Shown in pieces: positions 1 through 11,083 of a stretch of 64,000 nt of DNA. Each line of letters begins with the position of its first letter. Position 1 is the first letter of the stretch. A program made the translations under genes and the position numbers. The DNA is from Chitinophagaceae bacterium (GTDB lineage Bacteria > Bacteroidota > Bacteroidia > Chitinophagales > Chitinophagaceae): the NCBI GenBank assembly GCA_016703625.1, contig JADJBP010000012.1:52712-116711 (forward strand). The letters are read 5' to 3'. The notes under the pieces are model-generated. The model ran no database searches, was not told the DNA's origin, and saw nothing but the letters and a program-made list of their open reading frames with translations.

Positions 1-66
1 GTCAACCTGAGCTTGTCGAAGATGGGTTGTATTACAAATAACCGGCTTCGACAAGCTCAGCCTGAC
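1..66. repeat. Palindromic intergenic element (CCTGAGCTTGTCGAAG family)
   Basis: Two facing arms: CCTGAGCTTGTCGAAG at about 7-22 and CTTCGACAAGCTCAG at about 46-60, flanked by GTCA and TGAC, with a short loop. The same arms recur near 44150-44370 and 54352-54430, and a related form flanks the GIY-YIG gene near 59.9-60.5 kb. It could fold as an RNA hairpin and end transcription, but there is no T-run. Confidence 0.8.
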
Positions 67-193
67 ATAAATATAGATGTGGAAATTTTCATACTAAAGC
101 CTTGCTGAAAATCAATACCTGAATTAAGCATATGTTTTTTAACCCTTTCTTAGCATCCATGGCGTTATTTTTGCTGTGTATTGTAAAATGTAC

Positions 194-919
194 ATGATGA
201 CAAGAATTATATTATTATCCGTATTTGTTTTAACCGGTTTTATATCCATATCTGCCCAGGGTGTTAAAGGCCTTTTTGATAAAGTTTCCAATGCTGTTTC
301 CCCTTCATCAGGCAACCTCAGCAATGATGATATTATCAGTGGGTTAAAAGAAGCTTTGCGTGTAGGCACCGACAGCAGCAGTAAAAAACTTAGCAAGCTG
401 GATGGATTTTTTGGCGATGCCGCTGTAAAGGTATTAATGCCGGAAGAGGCAAAAAAAGTGGAGCGTACATTAAGGAATATCGGTATGGGCAGCATGGTCG
501 ACAAAGCCGTACTTTCCATGAACCGTGCTGCCGAAGATGCGGCAAGCGGCGTGGGCACCATTTTCTGGGATGCCATTAAAAGTATGAGTATCAAAGACGG
601 GGTACAGATACTGCGTGGCGGCGATTTTGCAGCAACCGAATATTTAAGATCGGTAACCACAACGGAATTAACGGAAAAATTCAGGCCGGTTATTGAAGCA
701 TCCCTGGTAAAAATGGATGCCACCAAATACTGGAAAGACCTCTTCACTACATACAATCGTTTTTCTGCTTCACAAGTTAATACAGACCTTACCGCCTACG
801 TAACCGAAAGGGCTTTAAGCGGATTGTTTTACAAAATAAGCCTAGAAGAACAGAAGATACGTAAGGACCCGGCCGCACAGGTAACGGGCATTTTGAAAAA
901 AGTATTTGGCGGAAAATAA
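194..919 (+). CDS. DUF4197 family exported protein
   Basis: Exported protein of about 240 residues. The first ~21 residues form a signal peptide (basic start, then LLSVFVLTGFISISA, cleavage near SAQG). The rest is mostly helical and matches the DUF4197 family in length and layout (LFDKVSNAVSP near the start, then a long helical body). Its function is not established. The frame is open from a GTG at 176, and ATGs lie at 188, 194 and 197; I chose 194 because it gives a normal signal peptide. It stands alone, with a palindromic element upstream and the tricorn gene 80 bp downstream on the same strand. The frame is intact. Confidence 0.8.
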   Translation: MMTRIILLSVFVLTGFISISAQGVKGLFDKVSNAVSPSSGNLSNDDIISGLKEALRVGTDSSSKKLSKLDGFFGDAAVKVLMPEEAKKVERTLRNIGMGSMVDKAVLSMNRAAEDAASGVGTIFWDAIKSMSIKDGVQILRGGDFAATEYLRSVTTTELTEKFRPVIEASLVKMDATKYWKDLFTTYNRFSASQVNTDLTAYVTERALSGLFYKISLEEQKIRKDPAAQVTGILKKVFGGK

Positions 920-1001
920 CCCCATTTCCCCGGCCGGTTTTCTATAAACGGTATGGCAATGATTTAGTGTAGGTGTATATTCACTGCCTAAAACAAGTGC
1001 A

Positions 1002-4000
1002 ATGAGATCATCTTTTTTAGCCCTCCTTATTTTCAGTTTTTCTATAACTGGTAACGCACAGGATAACCAGGCTTATTTCCTGTCGAACCCCTGCTTAACG
1101 CCCGACGGGCAAACGGTAATTTTTAGTTTTGAAGGCGATCTGTGGAAAGCCAATACCAGTAACGGGCAGGCGACAAGGCTCACAGCCATGCAGGGATATG
1201 AAACATCACCCCGGGTTTCGCCCGACGGTCAATGGATCGCATTTACCGGCAGGCAATATGGAAACCCGGATGTATTTTTGATCCCGGCTAACGGCGGAGC
1301 GGTAAAACAACTTACCAGTCACAGCAGCAGCGATGATGTAAGCAGCTGGAGCTGGGATTCAAAAATGATCTATTTCAACAGTGGCCGCATGGGCCAGGTT
1401 GCCGGGTTTACAGTTCCTGTTTCGGGAGGTACCGCAAAAAGGGTTTTTGGTAATTATTTTTTCCAGTACGACCATAATTTAGCAGAGCATCCTGCAACCG
1501 GGGAGATATTCTTTAACGATACCTGGGAAAGCATCAGCCAGGTACACCGTAAAAGGTACAAGGGGCCGTTCAACCCCGACATTCAATCGTATAACCCAAA
1601 GACAAAACAGTATAAAAGATATACCGACTGGACCGGCAAGGATTTTGGAGCCTGCATCGACAGGCAGGGAAATGTTTATTTCATTTCTGATGAGGCCAAT
1701 GGCGAATACAACCTGTATACCCTCGATAAAACCGGTAAAAAAGCGCTTACCCGGTTTTCTACTTCAATAAAAACACCGCAGGTAAATGCACAGGGCGGAA
1801 AAATTGTATTTGAAAAAAGATTACCGCCTTTGGTTGTATGATGTGAATACCGGTAAAGAAAGTAAACTGAACATATCCATCATCCGCAATCACATATTGC
1901 CCAAGGAAAAAGATTTTGATGTGAAAGGAAAATTTCGGGCTATGATATTTCACCCGACGGAAAAAAAATGGCATTTATATCGCGTGGGGAACTGTTTGTA
2001 AGTGATGTGGAAGGAAAATTTGTGCAACAGCTGAACCGCCTTTCGGCAGAAAGGGTTAAGGAAGTAAAATGGAAAAGCGATAACCGGACACTTGTATTCA
2101 GTCAAACACTGGATGGTTATACAAACTGGTATACCATACCTGCTGATGGAAGCGGGTCACTTAAACAAATTACTGATGTTAAAAAGAATTGCCGCAACCT
2201 GGTGATGAATAAAAAAAGAACACAGGCCGTTTACCTCTGTGGCCGTGATGAAGTGAAACTGATGGACCTGAACAGTATGCAAAGCAGGGCGATTGTACAG
2301 GATGAGATCTGGGGTTTTCAAAACAGCGATCCGGGATTTTCACCTGATGGCGGGTATGTGATCTTTACGGCTATCCGTAATTTTGAACAGGATATTTTTG
2401 TGCATCATATCAAAGACAATAAAACCACGAACATTACCAATACCGGCATTAATGAATCGGGCCCGGTATGGTCGCCTGACGGGAAATTCCTTTTCTATAC
2501 TTCGCAGCGGTTAAAACCCTCTTACCCGTTTGGAATGCAACAGGCAAGGGTATACCGTTTGCCGCTGGAGAAACTGGATGAGCCTTACCGTATCGACAAA
2601 TTCAATGAACTGTTCCGGGAAGAAAAAAAAGATACCGGCAGGAAAACGCCGGCTGCGGATTCCTTACGTTCTGTTACCATCGATACCGACCTCATCATGG
2701 AAAGGCCCGAGCAGGTAAGCCCTTCAGTGGGTGCCCAGTTCCTGCAATGGGTTTACAGCAAAGGCGATAAAACAACGGTATTGTATACCAGCAACCAGGG
2801 CGATGCCAGGAATGCACTCTGGAAAACAATTATAGAGCCTTTTGAACAAAACAAAACTGAAAAAATTGCCGGTACAGATAACAATTCCGGGTTTGATGTA
2901 GTGGAAGTAAGCGATAAACTCTATGTACTGTTCGGCGGCAATATCCATAAACTGAATCTTGAAGGGAATAAGGTGGAACCTGTGAATATCAGTTATACTT
3001 TCCGCCGCAACCTATCGGAAGAATTTGACCAGATGTTTTACGAGACCTGGGCGCAGATGCAGGAGAATTATTATGATGAAAAAATGCATGGGCTCAACTG
3101 GAACAAAACCAAAGATTATTACAAACCCTTTTTGCCATACCTGAATAACCGCGGCGATATCAGGATCATGCTGAATGATATGCTGGGCGACCTGAATTCA
3201 TCGCACCAGGGTTTTGGTACCACCGGCGATGATGAGACCATTGCTTTGCAGAGCCAGACCATGGAAACCGGGATCATTTTTGAAACCGATGATCCGTACC
3301 GCGTGAAATACGTGGTTAAGCGTTCAGCCGCCGATAAGAAAGGCGTGGATATCAGGCCCGGGGAGGTACTGGTAAAAGTAAATGAGGAACCCGTTGATAA
3401 AACAAAGGACGGGATCATTATTTTACCGTGCCCACAAGGGACCGGGAACTGCTGCTTACATTCAGCCGGAACGGTCAGCCAAATGCAGTAAAAATACACC
3501 CGCAGGCAAGCCTGTTCAATAACCTGTATGATGAATGGATCGACGGCAACCAGCAACGGGTAGACGAAAAAAGCAGGGGAAGGATCGCCTACGGTTATAT
3601 GAAAAATATGGGGCAGGGCGAACTGGACCAGTTTATCATTGATATGACGCAGGAACTGAACAGTAAAGATGCATTGATCCTTGACCTGCGTTATAACACC
3701 GGGGGTAACGTACATGATGAAGTGTTGAAATTCCTGCAGCAGCGTACATACCTGCAGTGGAAGTACCGCGAAGGGAAATTAACACCGCAGAGTAATTTTT
3801 CACCCAGCGACAAACCCATTGTATTGCTGATCAATGAACAATCGTTAAGCGATGCAGAAATGACCGCACAGGGTTTTAAAGCGCTGAAACTGGGAACCAT
3901 CATTGGCAATGAAACATACCGGTGGATCATTTTTACCAGCGGGGTAGGTCTGGTAGATGGATCCAGTGTACGCATGCCGGCCTGGGGCTGTTATTCGCTG

Positions 4001-4138
4001 GAGGGTAAGGACCTGGAGATGAGCGGTGTGCAGCCCAATATTACCGTGATCAATAGTTTTGAAGATAAACTGAACGGCAGGGATCCGCAGGTAGACAGGG
4101 CGGTGGAGGAGATACTCAGGTTGCTGGGTAAGAAATAA
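1002..4138 (+). CDS. Tricorn-like S41 protease with beta-propeller (three frameshifts)
   Basis: About 1,045 residues once the frames are joined, close to the size of tricorn proteases. An N-terminal signal peptide suggests an exported peptidase. TolB/WD-like blades with SPDG motifs occupy roughly residues 30-600. A core/PDZ/S41 part follows, with the Ser-His pair in NSSHQGF and the nucleophile region SLSDAEM. The reading frame breaks at three short runs: A6 near 1813-1818 (one base too many), G3 near 1937-1939 (one too few) and T4 near 3421-3424 (one too few). Correcting each restores the expected protein, for example YDISPDGKKMAF after the second. I infer sequencing error rather than a pseudogene. 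Family assignment is firm; the substrate (oligopeptides, by analogy) is inferred. Confidence 0.88.
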
Positions 4139-4144
4139 AATAAT

Positions 4145-4212
4145 ATTGAACAAGGAACAAAAAGCAGGGAACAGGGAACAGGGAACAGGGAACAAGGAAC
4201 AAGGAACAAGGA
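4145..4212. repeat. Heptamer tandem repeat (GGAACAA/GGAACAG)
   Basis: Seven-base units GGAACAA or GGAACAG repeat head to tail just after the tricorn stop codon. They are complementary to the TTCCTTG units of the array that begins at 4241, so the two blocks can pair as a long imperfect hairpin across about 30 bases. Confidence 0.85.
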
Positions 4213-4240
4213 ATACTGAACGGTAATGCTAACTTCGATA

Positions 4241-4436
4241 TTCTATATTCCTTGTTCCTTGTTCTATATTCTATATTCCTTGTTCCTTGTTCAATATTCT
4301 ATATTCCTTGTTCCTTGTTCAATATTCTATATTCCTTGTTCCTTGTTCGATATTCTATATTCCTTGTTCCTTGTTCGATATTCTATATTCCTTGTTCCTT
4401 GTTCTATATTCTGTATTCCTTGTTTGTTATTTATTT
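4241..4436. repeat. 28-bp tandem array, seven copies, each made of four heptamers
   Basis: Copies begin at 4241, 4269, 4297, 4325, 4353, 4381 and 4409, exactly 28 bp apart. Each unit divides into four 7-bp words beginning TTC: TTCTATA, TTCCTTG, TTCCTTG, TTCAATA (the last varies to TTCGATA or TTCTATA). It is open in several frames only because 28 is not a multiple of three and the words lack stops; no gene is called. Confidence 0.9.
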
Positions 4437-4746
4437 ATTTCCTATTATTGCAACATAAAATTGCCACTCCGTAGAAACGGAGTGACTTTTTAACGATTGC
4501 TTGCTATATGAAAAATTTAGATTCTCTTTATCTGCTGACGGGTTCAGCGTAATGGCTTTAACTGCCTTCTAACGATTGATTGTTCCTTTTTAACGATTGC
4601 TGCTTTTATGAACTACCATCTTTGTATAACAAATATAAGATGGGTATTTTTATACCCATAACCAACTTGTTGAGGATTTTATCATGCTGAAAGCATCTTT
4701 CCGGGATAAAACCCTTTACAGTAAAGTGTTTCCGTAAATTGAGTTA
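4437..4746. other. Intergenic stretch with direct repeats and a hairpin
   Basis: No gene was seen. The word TTTTTAACGATTGCT occurs near 4487 and again near 4588, with a third partial copy (TAACGATTG) near 4570. A perfect hairpin ATGGGTAT-TTTT-ATACCCAT lies at 4640-4659, about 90 bp before the next start codon. The region should hold the promoter of the 4747 gene, but I cannot place a clear TAnnTTTG. Confidence 0.55.
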
Positions 4747-6297
4747 ATGATGTCCAACCGCAGTACCGACATATTGTTTCAACTGATCAAATCCCTTGAA
4801 AAAGCGGAGAAGCGTCATTTTAAACTCTATATCAAAAGAAGTTCATCCCGCGAGGACCTTAAGATCATCCAGCTTTTTGATGCGATTGACAAGGGAAAGG
4901 ACTATGATGAGAAAATGATCCTTAAAAAACTGCCCGGCATTGAAAAACCACAGTTTGCCAATTTAAAAGCCCACCTCTATAAAGAATTGCTGGCGAGCCT
5001 GCGCCTTTTGAAAAGTGCCGAAAGCATCGACCTGCAATTGCACGAACAACTGGATTATGCCCGTATTCTCTACAATAAAGGGCTGTACCTGCAGAGTTTA
5101 AAAATACTGGAACGGGTAAAGGACCTGGCCAAAAGCTATCACCAGGAAAGTTTTTTGATACAGGTTATTTCACTTGAAAAAAAAATTGAAACACTGCATA
5201 TTACCCGCAGCGGGGAAGGTGCTGCCGACAGGCTTACTTCAGAAGCAAATGCAGTAAACCACCAGCGGAACGAGATCACCGCATTATCGAACCTGGCCCT
5301 GCAATTATACCAATGGTATGTGAAACATGGCCATGCCCGCAATGAAAAGGATGAAAATGGGGTGCGGCAGTTCTTTAAACAAAACCTGCAGCTGGATACA
5401 AAAAGAATAAACGGATTTTACCAGTTGCTGTACCTGTACCAGAGTTATTGCTGGTATGCTTTTATCCGGCAGGATTTTTTGATGTATTTCCGGTACAGTA
5501 AAAAATGGGTCGACCTGTTCAAGAATGACCCGATGATGATCACCGTAGAAACGGGCCATTACATTAAAGGGATGCACAACCTGTTAACGGCCAATTTTGA
5601 TCTCAGGAATTTTAAACAGTTCGATAAGTACCTCGCCCGTTTTGAAAGGTTCACATTTTCCAAACCGGCTAACCGGCATGATAATTTCAGGATGCAGGCC
5701 TTTGTGTATTTAACCAGTGCCAGGATCAACCAGCATTTAATGAAAGGTACATTTGGCGAAGGCATAAAAATGATACCCGATATTGAAAAAGGCCTGGAGG
5801 AATTCTCGATGTATATCGACAGGCACCGGGTGCTGGTGATACAGTACAAAACTGCCCTGTTATATTTTGGCAATGGCGATTTTGAAGATTCAATTGACCA
5901 GTTGCAGAAGATCATCAATGGCCCTATGGATATGCGTATCGACCTGCAGTGTTATGCACGCCTGCTGCACCTGATGGCGCATTTTGAACTGGGTAATGAT
6001 GCTATCATTGAATCTCTGATCAAATCGGTATTCCGGTTCATGTCGAGAATGGAAAACCTGACGGTAGTAGAGGAGGAAATGTTCAGATTTTTACGCAATA
6101 ATGTATATGAATCGGCCGCAAAATTAAAACCCGGTTTACATAATTTACTTCAAAACATAAAACAGTTTGAAAAGAACCGTTACGAAACCCGGGTATTTTC
6201 CTACCTCGACATCATCAGCTGGGTGGAGAGTAAAGTGTATGATAAACCGATGAGTGAAGTTGTATTTGAAAAATATTTGAAGAGCAGGCACCGTTAA
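4747..6297 (+). CDS. Conserved helical-repeat protein, function unknown
   Basis: 516 residues, intact, no signal peptide or membrane segment, so cytoplasmic. The sequence is almost wholly alpha-helical with TPR-like spacing (ALLYFGNGDFEDSIDQLQKI near residue 380). The N-terminal ~90 residues look like a compact charged helical domain (LEKAEKRHFKLYIKRSS). Large helical-repeat proteins of this kind usually act as scaffolds, but I do not recognise the family. Its last four bases overlap the end of the convergent sterol desaturase gene (6294-6297), so the two tails share a terminator-free junction. Confidence 0.75.
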   Translation: MMSNRSTDILFQLIKSLEKAEKRHFKLYIKRSSSREDLKIIQLFDAIDKGKDYDEKMILKKLPGIEKPQFANLKAHLYKELLASLRLLKSAESIDLQLHEQLDYARILYNKGLYLQSLKILERVKDLAKSYHQESFLIQVISLEKKIETLHITRSGEGAADRLTSEANAVNHQRNEITALSNLALQLYQWYVKHGHARNEKDENGVRQFFKQNLQLDTKRINGFYQLLYLYQSYCWYAFIRQDFLMYFRYSKKWVDLFKNDPMMITVETGHYIKGMHNLLTANFDLRNFKQFDKYLARFERFTFSKPANRHDNFRMQAFVYLTSARINQHLMKGTFGEGIKMIPDIEKGLEEFSMYIDRHRVLVIQYKTALLYFGNGDFEDSIDQLQKIINGPMDMRIDLQCYARLLHLMAHFELGNDAIIESLIKSVFRFMSRMENLTVVEEEMFRFLRNNVYESAAKLKPGLHNLLQNIKQFEKNRYETRVFSYLDIISWVESKVYDKPMSEVVFEKYLKSRHR

Positions 6298-7096
6298 GTT
6301 TTTAACCTGCTTTTAATTTTTGTCCAGATAAATTTTGGCAACATTGGTTTCAGCATTTGGCCTGTATAATTTTTTGGAAAATCTTCTTTAATGCCAAATT
6401 TATCCGGTTCTTTTGTCGGACATGTATATGTTCCGAATAGTTTATCCATGACTGGTGAAATATTTGCGTAGTTTCCTGCGTCTCTTTCTATGTCGTGGTG
6501 CCAGTGATGCAACTCGGGCGATCCAATTAAAATTTTCAATGGCCCGATCGGTAGCCTTACATTGGAGTGAATGTAAATAGCCCAAATACCTCTGAATGCA
6601 ACTATAACAGCCAATGCTTCCAGATTGAATCCCATGATAAAAGCCGGTAAATTAATAAGCCCAACTGTATAGATCGAATCTAAGGGATGCTCCCTGTGCG
6701 CCGCAAGCCAATCCAGTTGTTCAGCACTATGATGAACTTTATGAAACCGCCATAAAAAATCAACTTTGTGTTGAAGCCTGTGTCCCCAGTATATTAAAAA
6801 ATCACTTAAAAAAGGACTTCAATTGCCTGTAGCCAGATAGGTTGTTTTTGAATGAGCAGCCTGAAATGTACTGGTATTATATTATCAAGCCAAAAGTTGA
6901 AATAATTAAGCACCCACAAAACAAGGCTGCTCCAAAGTAAATATTGGCCTAAAAAATAACATAGATCAAGAACCCAGTTTTTCCGGAATATCTTTTGACC
7001 TTTTTTTGCAGGAAATACTTTTTCCATTGGAATAAAAACCAGTGCTAAAAAAAGCATGCTGGCCCCTGTTGCTATCAGTAAATATAAAAGGTTCAT
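6294..7096 (-). CDS. Sterol desaturase / fatty acid hydroxylase superfamily protein (one frameshift)
   Basis: Integral membrane di-iron oxygenase of about 267 residues. The histidine clusters are visible: HRLQHK and FHKVHH in the middle, HREHP next, and ELHHWHH near residue 180. The N-terminal 95 residues hold two or three membrane helices. The frame breaks in an A6 run at 6808-6813 (plus strand); shifting there joins the N-terminal part (ending LQAIEVLF) to the part that starts just before the first histidine box. The lipid substrate cannot be told from sequence. The start overlaps the stop of the upstream gene by four bases (ATGA at 7093-7096), indicating translational coupling in the 8935-to-6294 gene run. 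Confidence 0.85.
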
Positions 7097-7497
7097 TTAA
7101 AGTAAAACAAGTTTGTATCTTTTAACTTAATGCTGTCAAGCTTTTCCTGAAATAACATTGGTAAGGGTTTGGCCAGCTTTCTTAAACTGTCCTGAAAGAT
7201 TTCGGACCTTAAAGCAATTGCATAATATAGATAATCTCTCTTTCTTTTGTTTATGTGTAACGGGTTATTATCTGTTAATACAAGTGATTTGGACGATGAC
7301 ATACTCAATGGTTTTTCTGTATCTGTATTTTTACCTGCAGGTATTTTTCCACCGTTTGGGCTTGTTTGTATAGTTGGATCTGTATTAAAGAGAATTGAAT
7401 TAAAACTGCCTGTACGGTAAAGTAAAAAAATGCTGATGAGTATTATAAAACTCAAAAGTGTAATTCCTTTTATAAATACAGTTTTGTTATATTTCAT
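7093..7497 (-). CDS. Small membrane-anchored protein, unknown
   Basis: 134 residues. One N-terminal membrane helix (residues ~9-27, rich in I, L and F) is followed by a polar, Ser/Lys-rich region presumably in the periplasm. No family recognised. It overlaps the TPR lipoprotein gene upstream by one base (TAATG) and the sterol desaturase downstream by four, so it is clearly part of the same operon and may assist either product. Confidence 0.65.
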   Translation of the reverse strand: MKYNKTVFIKGITLLSFIILISIFLLYRTGSFNSILFNTDPTIQTSPNGGKIPAGKNTDTEKPLSMSSSKSLVLTDNNPLHINKRKRDYLYYAIALRSEIFQDSLRKLAKPLPMLFQEKLDSIKLKDTNLFYFK

Positions 7498-8252
7498 TAC
7501 CTGTTATTTTCCTTAAATATCCCGATCCTTTCCTTATAACTGCTGTCCTGTGCAATAACCTGATTAAAAAGTTCTTCTGCATCCTCATTCCTGTTCAGTT
7601 TATATTTAATCATGCCGCAGTTATATGTGTAATTTAAATTTCCGGGATACCGGCTGTGCAGTTTTTCGTAATACATGGCGGCAGTTGTATAATTGCCCAG
7701 TTCATAATAATTACGGCCCAGGATATCTTCTGTAACGCGTCCACTGCTGAGCTCATTTGCTTTTTTATTATAAGGCAGTGCTTTTTCGGGATCGGCAAAT
7801 GCATCATCATAATCGCCAAGGTAAATTAGGCCCAGGGCATTGTTAACGCCCAGTTCTTCCGGGTTAATGGCCGCTGCTTTCAGTAACCGGGTTAAAGCGT
7901 TTTGGGTTTTCCCGTTCTGCAGATCTGCCCCGGCCATATTTACCAGGTAGCCGTAGCTGTTTTTTTCATAAACCTTTGCTGCAATGGTATAAAAATGGAC
8001 TGCCGAATCGCGGCGCTGCATTTCTCCATAGGTTAATGCAATGTTGCGGTAGATCACGCCCCTGGTATCATCATCAAGCAGTGGGTTTTTAACAGCTTCG
8101 GTAAATTCCTGTAAAGCCTGTTCGTATTTACTTTCATTCATGTAATTGATACCCGCCAGGTTTTTTGCCATGGAATCTGATTTTGTGGGCACCTGTTTGC
8201 ATGCCAATAAAATGATCAAAAAAATCGGGGTAAGCAAAATGACCTTTTTCAT
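7497..8252 (-). CDS. TPR-repeat lipoprotein
   Basis: 251 residues. A lipoprotein signal peptide ends at the lipobox LLAC (Cys about residue 18). About five tetratricopeptide repeats follow, with typical spacing and residues (ALQEFTEAVKN, AALPYNKKANEL-like helices, AAMYYEKLHSRYPGN). Such proteins act as protein-interaction scaffolds at the inner or outer membrane. It leads directly into the small membrane protein and sterol desaturase genes with overlapping stop and start codons. The frame is intact. Confidence 0.8.
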   Translation of the reverse strand: MKKVILLTPIFLIILLACKQVPTKSDSMAKNLAGINYMNESKYEQALQEFTEAVKNPLLDDDTRGVIYRNIALTYGEMQRRDSAVHFYTIAAKVYEKNSYGYLVNMAGADLQNGKTQNALTRLLKAAAINPEELGVNNALGLIYLGDYDDAFADPEKALPYNKKANELSSGRVTEDILGRNYYELGNYTTAAMYYEKLHSRYPGNLNYTYNCGMIKYKLNRNEDAEELFNQVIAQDSSYKERIGIFKENNR

Positions 8253-8305
8253 TGTATTGTTTGTTAATGATAACCGGGTGTATCAATACATAGTGCTGTA
8301 ATATA

Positions 8306-8935
8306 TCAATTATTTTTTCTAAAAAGGATGGTAAGTATCCTGGGTATTCCGCTGCGGTCATTGTCATCAAAATATTCGCTGATACCGTTTATATCAAGAT
8401 CGTATTTTTTGGCAGCTTCCACAAAGTCGGATATATGATGATTGAAACAGGTTACCACCTGTTCGCCTTCTGTGGTTGTAAACCTGGCTTTACTGCCGGT
8501 ATACTGTTTAAACGGATGCAGTTCGCCGATATATACAAAACCCTTTTCAGCGATCACTTTTGATACCTTGTAAAAAACCGGTTCCAGGTTTTCAATATGT
8601 TCCAGCACCAGGCTGAAACTTACCAGGTCATATTTTTTGTTCACAAAATCCCATTCCTGCAGGATATCTGCCTGCAGGAAACTGACTTTATCTGAATGTA
8701 TTTTTTCTTTTGCCCGGGCAAGCATTTCATCTGAAAGATCAACAGCAGTTATTTCGGTTGCTTTGGTAAGCAGCCAGGCTGTGTTTTTGCCGGTGCCACA
8801 GCCAATTTCAAGGCAACTGTCAAAATGGATACCGGCTAAAGTTTGCTGTAAGGCCACTGCTTCCAGGTCACGGGTCCGGTTGATATTTGTATCGTACTGT
8901 GATGACCAGCTGTTGTATGCTTTTTTTGTGTTCAC
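8306..8935 (-). CDS. Class I SAM-dependent methyltransferase
   Basis: 209 residues, soluble. Motif I is plain in CLEIGCGTGKN (residues ~40-50), with the acidic residue ending motif II in ITAVDLSDEM and motif III in FLQADILQEW, as in the UbiE/Methyltransf_11 group. The substrate cannot be assigned. It lies 53 bp upstream of the TPR lipoprotein gene on the same strand. The frame is intact. Confidence 0.85.
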   Translation of the reverse strand: MNTKKAYNSWSSQYDTNINRTRDLEAVALQQTLAGIHFDSCLEIGCGTGKNTAWLLTKATEITAVDLSDEMLARAKEKIHSDKVSFLQADILQEWDFVNKKYDLVSFSLVLEHIENLEPVFYKVSKVIAEKGFVYIGELHPFKQYTGSKARFTTTEGEQVVTCFNHHISDFVEAAKKYDLDINGISEYFDDNDRSGIPRILTILFRKNN

Positions 8936-8977
8936 TGGCGTCCTTTTTTTGTCAATGTATTAAAATGCCGGAAGCAT

Positions 8978-9806
8978 TTATTTGAACAGGCCCGAAAAGA
9001 ACAGCTTCATCTCATTCCAGGATGCTGTATCGGCTGCTGCATTATACGCAATCGGAATTTTAAATTTTTCACCCACAGCTGTTGCATCGGGGTTTGAAAA
9101 GGCATGCGTGGCGCCTGCATAGCTTTTAAAAGTATATGCTGCACCAATGGAATCCATTTGTTTTTTAAATGCAGCTACTTCAGTTGCAGGCACAAACTGA
9201 TCATCATCTCCATGCAATACCAGTATATTGGCTTTCAGTAAATTTTTATCTGCAGGAGTTCCCATTAAACTGCCGTGAAAACTAACGATGCCTTTTAAGC
9301 CTTCTCCCATACGGGCAATATTCAGCAAAACACCGCCACCAAAGCAATAGCCAATGCCGGCCATGTTTGCAGTATCCACCTGTGTGTATTCTTTTAATTT
9401 ATTTACGGCCGCATCAAAATGTGCTTTTGCCATGACCGGGTTCTGGTAAAACGGTGTGGCTAAATTCCCGGCATCAGTTGGGTTATCGGCACGTTTGCCA
9501 TTGCCGTACATGTCAACAGCCATCGCAATATAACCCAATGCAGCCAGTTCTCTTGCACGTCTTTTGGTATAATCATTTAAACCCCACCATTCGTGTACAA
9601 CAAGTACAGCCGGGCGTTTCCCTTCTATGTTCTCATCATAAACGATATAGCCATCCATGGTAAGGCTGTCAATTTTATAACTGATATTTTCTTCTTTTAA
9701 TTTGGGGGCTTTTGTTTCTGCAGATTTTTTCCCCGCTGTTGTCATTACAGGAGATCAGAAAGAGTGCAACGAAAAAAATCGCCAGTCCATGTATTATCTT
9801 TTTCAT
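8978..9806 (-). CDS. Dienelactone hydrolase family lipoprotein (one frameshift)
   Basis: Alpha/beta hydrolase of about 275 residues. The nucleophile elbow is GYCFGGG (Cys nucleophile, as in dienelactone hydrolases); the acid and base are in HGDDDQFVP and GATHAF. The longest open frame starts at an internal ATG (9745), but upstream lies a proper lipoprotein leader starting at 9806 (MKKIIHGLAIFFVALFLISC). The two are joined by removing one T from the T6 run at 9725-9730. I therefore place the true start at 9806 and infer a lipid-anchored periplasmic hydrolase. The substrate is unknown. Confidence 0.85.
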
Positions 9807-10070
9807 AAAAAAATTTTTATAGGTTTAATAACAGCAATGCTGCCGGATGGTTGTGTAAATTACAAAATTATTTATGGTAAAAAGTACAGGATGGTTTTTG
9901 TGGAAAGAATGGTTGACTTTTTATTGGCCCTTTGAAGCTTTCCCGGACTGACCTCGCCCCCAAATCCATTCCTTTTGGAGATGAAGTTTATAGTTAATAA
10001 CCTGATTTTTATTTAAAATTTGAATAATTTTCGGGAACGGCAAAATTGAGTGTCATTATACCTGCCCTGC

Positions 10071-10921
10071 TTATTGCTTGGCAGTTTCAGCTGTTTCTCT
10101 TTTTTTCTGTTCTGCAAGTATATTATTTAAAAATGGTACAGTTTGTTTTTCTATTTCGGCTTCCGCTATATCCATGGCCTTTGGGTTCATCACCAGTTGT
10201 AACCATGGTTTAGGTGCATCAAAATTATAACTGCCAAAAACAATTACAGGTGTACCTTTAACCCGGATACTTTCATTGTCACCCATGATCCACTGATCGG
10301 CCCAGTCGTACAGGTAGCGGGCATCTTTTTCCCGGAGTCTTAAACATGAATGTGATACAGGATAACCGGGAAGCTCATACTGGTGCCAGCCAACACCCAG
10401 CTTATTTTCAATATTAAAGTTCCACAGCAGTTCCCACTCATCATTAAATGTACTCGTTGTTTTTCTGATTTCCAGTTGGCATAAAAAAGACCGGTTGGTG
10501 TTGGATCTTTTTTTCTGCCCATATTGGTTGGACCGGTGTGGATCAACACACCGTTCTCGTAAGTGGCAAATGTTTGAGTGGGGTAGCTGAAAAAAATGAT
10601 CTTTTGAACAGCATCCAGGTAATTTACCTGGAACGGGAAATGCATGTAATAAGCAATATCACCGTCCAGGTCTGCGGGAATTATTACTGAATCCATTTTT
10701 GCAAAATTTGCGGCGTCTGTACGGTTCACTGCATAAGCGATCTGCAATTGAGCATCTGCGCCTGTGTGAGCAGCCAGCCATTGCTTTGCATTGGCAAATT
10801 GATAGGTAATGGTTTTGGGCTGTTGCCGTTGCGGTATTACTTTAACAGCAGTTTTTTTTTGCTGTTTGCATGATATAGTACACAACATACTTATCATCAA
10901 AATCAGGAGGAGGTTTTTCAT
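10071..10921 (-). CDS. L,D-transpeptidase (YkuD) lipoprotein (one frameshift)
   Basis: About 283 residues when repaired. The leader ends in the lipobox TISC (Cys ~18). The YkuD domain begins near residue 85, and its catalytic cysteine lies in YPVSHSCLRL. These enzymes make 3-3 peptidoglycan cross-links or attach partners to peptide stems. The frame breaks at a T5 run near 10460-10464; adding one base restores WKSEKTTSTFNDEWELLWNF and carries the frame through the cysteine to the tail that starts at 10286. It lies alone between spacers. Confidence 0.88.
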
Positions 10922-11083
10922 TATGTAAAAATGAGTCCATTTTTTCTCATAACGGTTACAAAATTTACAGACTGATTTATATCATTCACACATATAAACG
11001 TTATTTGAAATTTACAGCATTGCGGTGATCCTGGTCTGTTAACCCGGTTGAAGAGATATAGATCAGGCAGTACCTGTGCCTGT

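Noticed and set aside
139..756. 205-codon open frame antisense to the DUF4197 gene
   Set aside because: It is a shadow of the real gene; its composition follows the opposite strand's codon pattern.
4226..4493. Overlapping open frames of 68-82 codons (IFLVPCSIFYIP-type repeats)
   Set aside because: They are translations of the 28-bp tandem array in three frames; there is no ribosome site or family signal.
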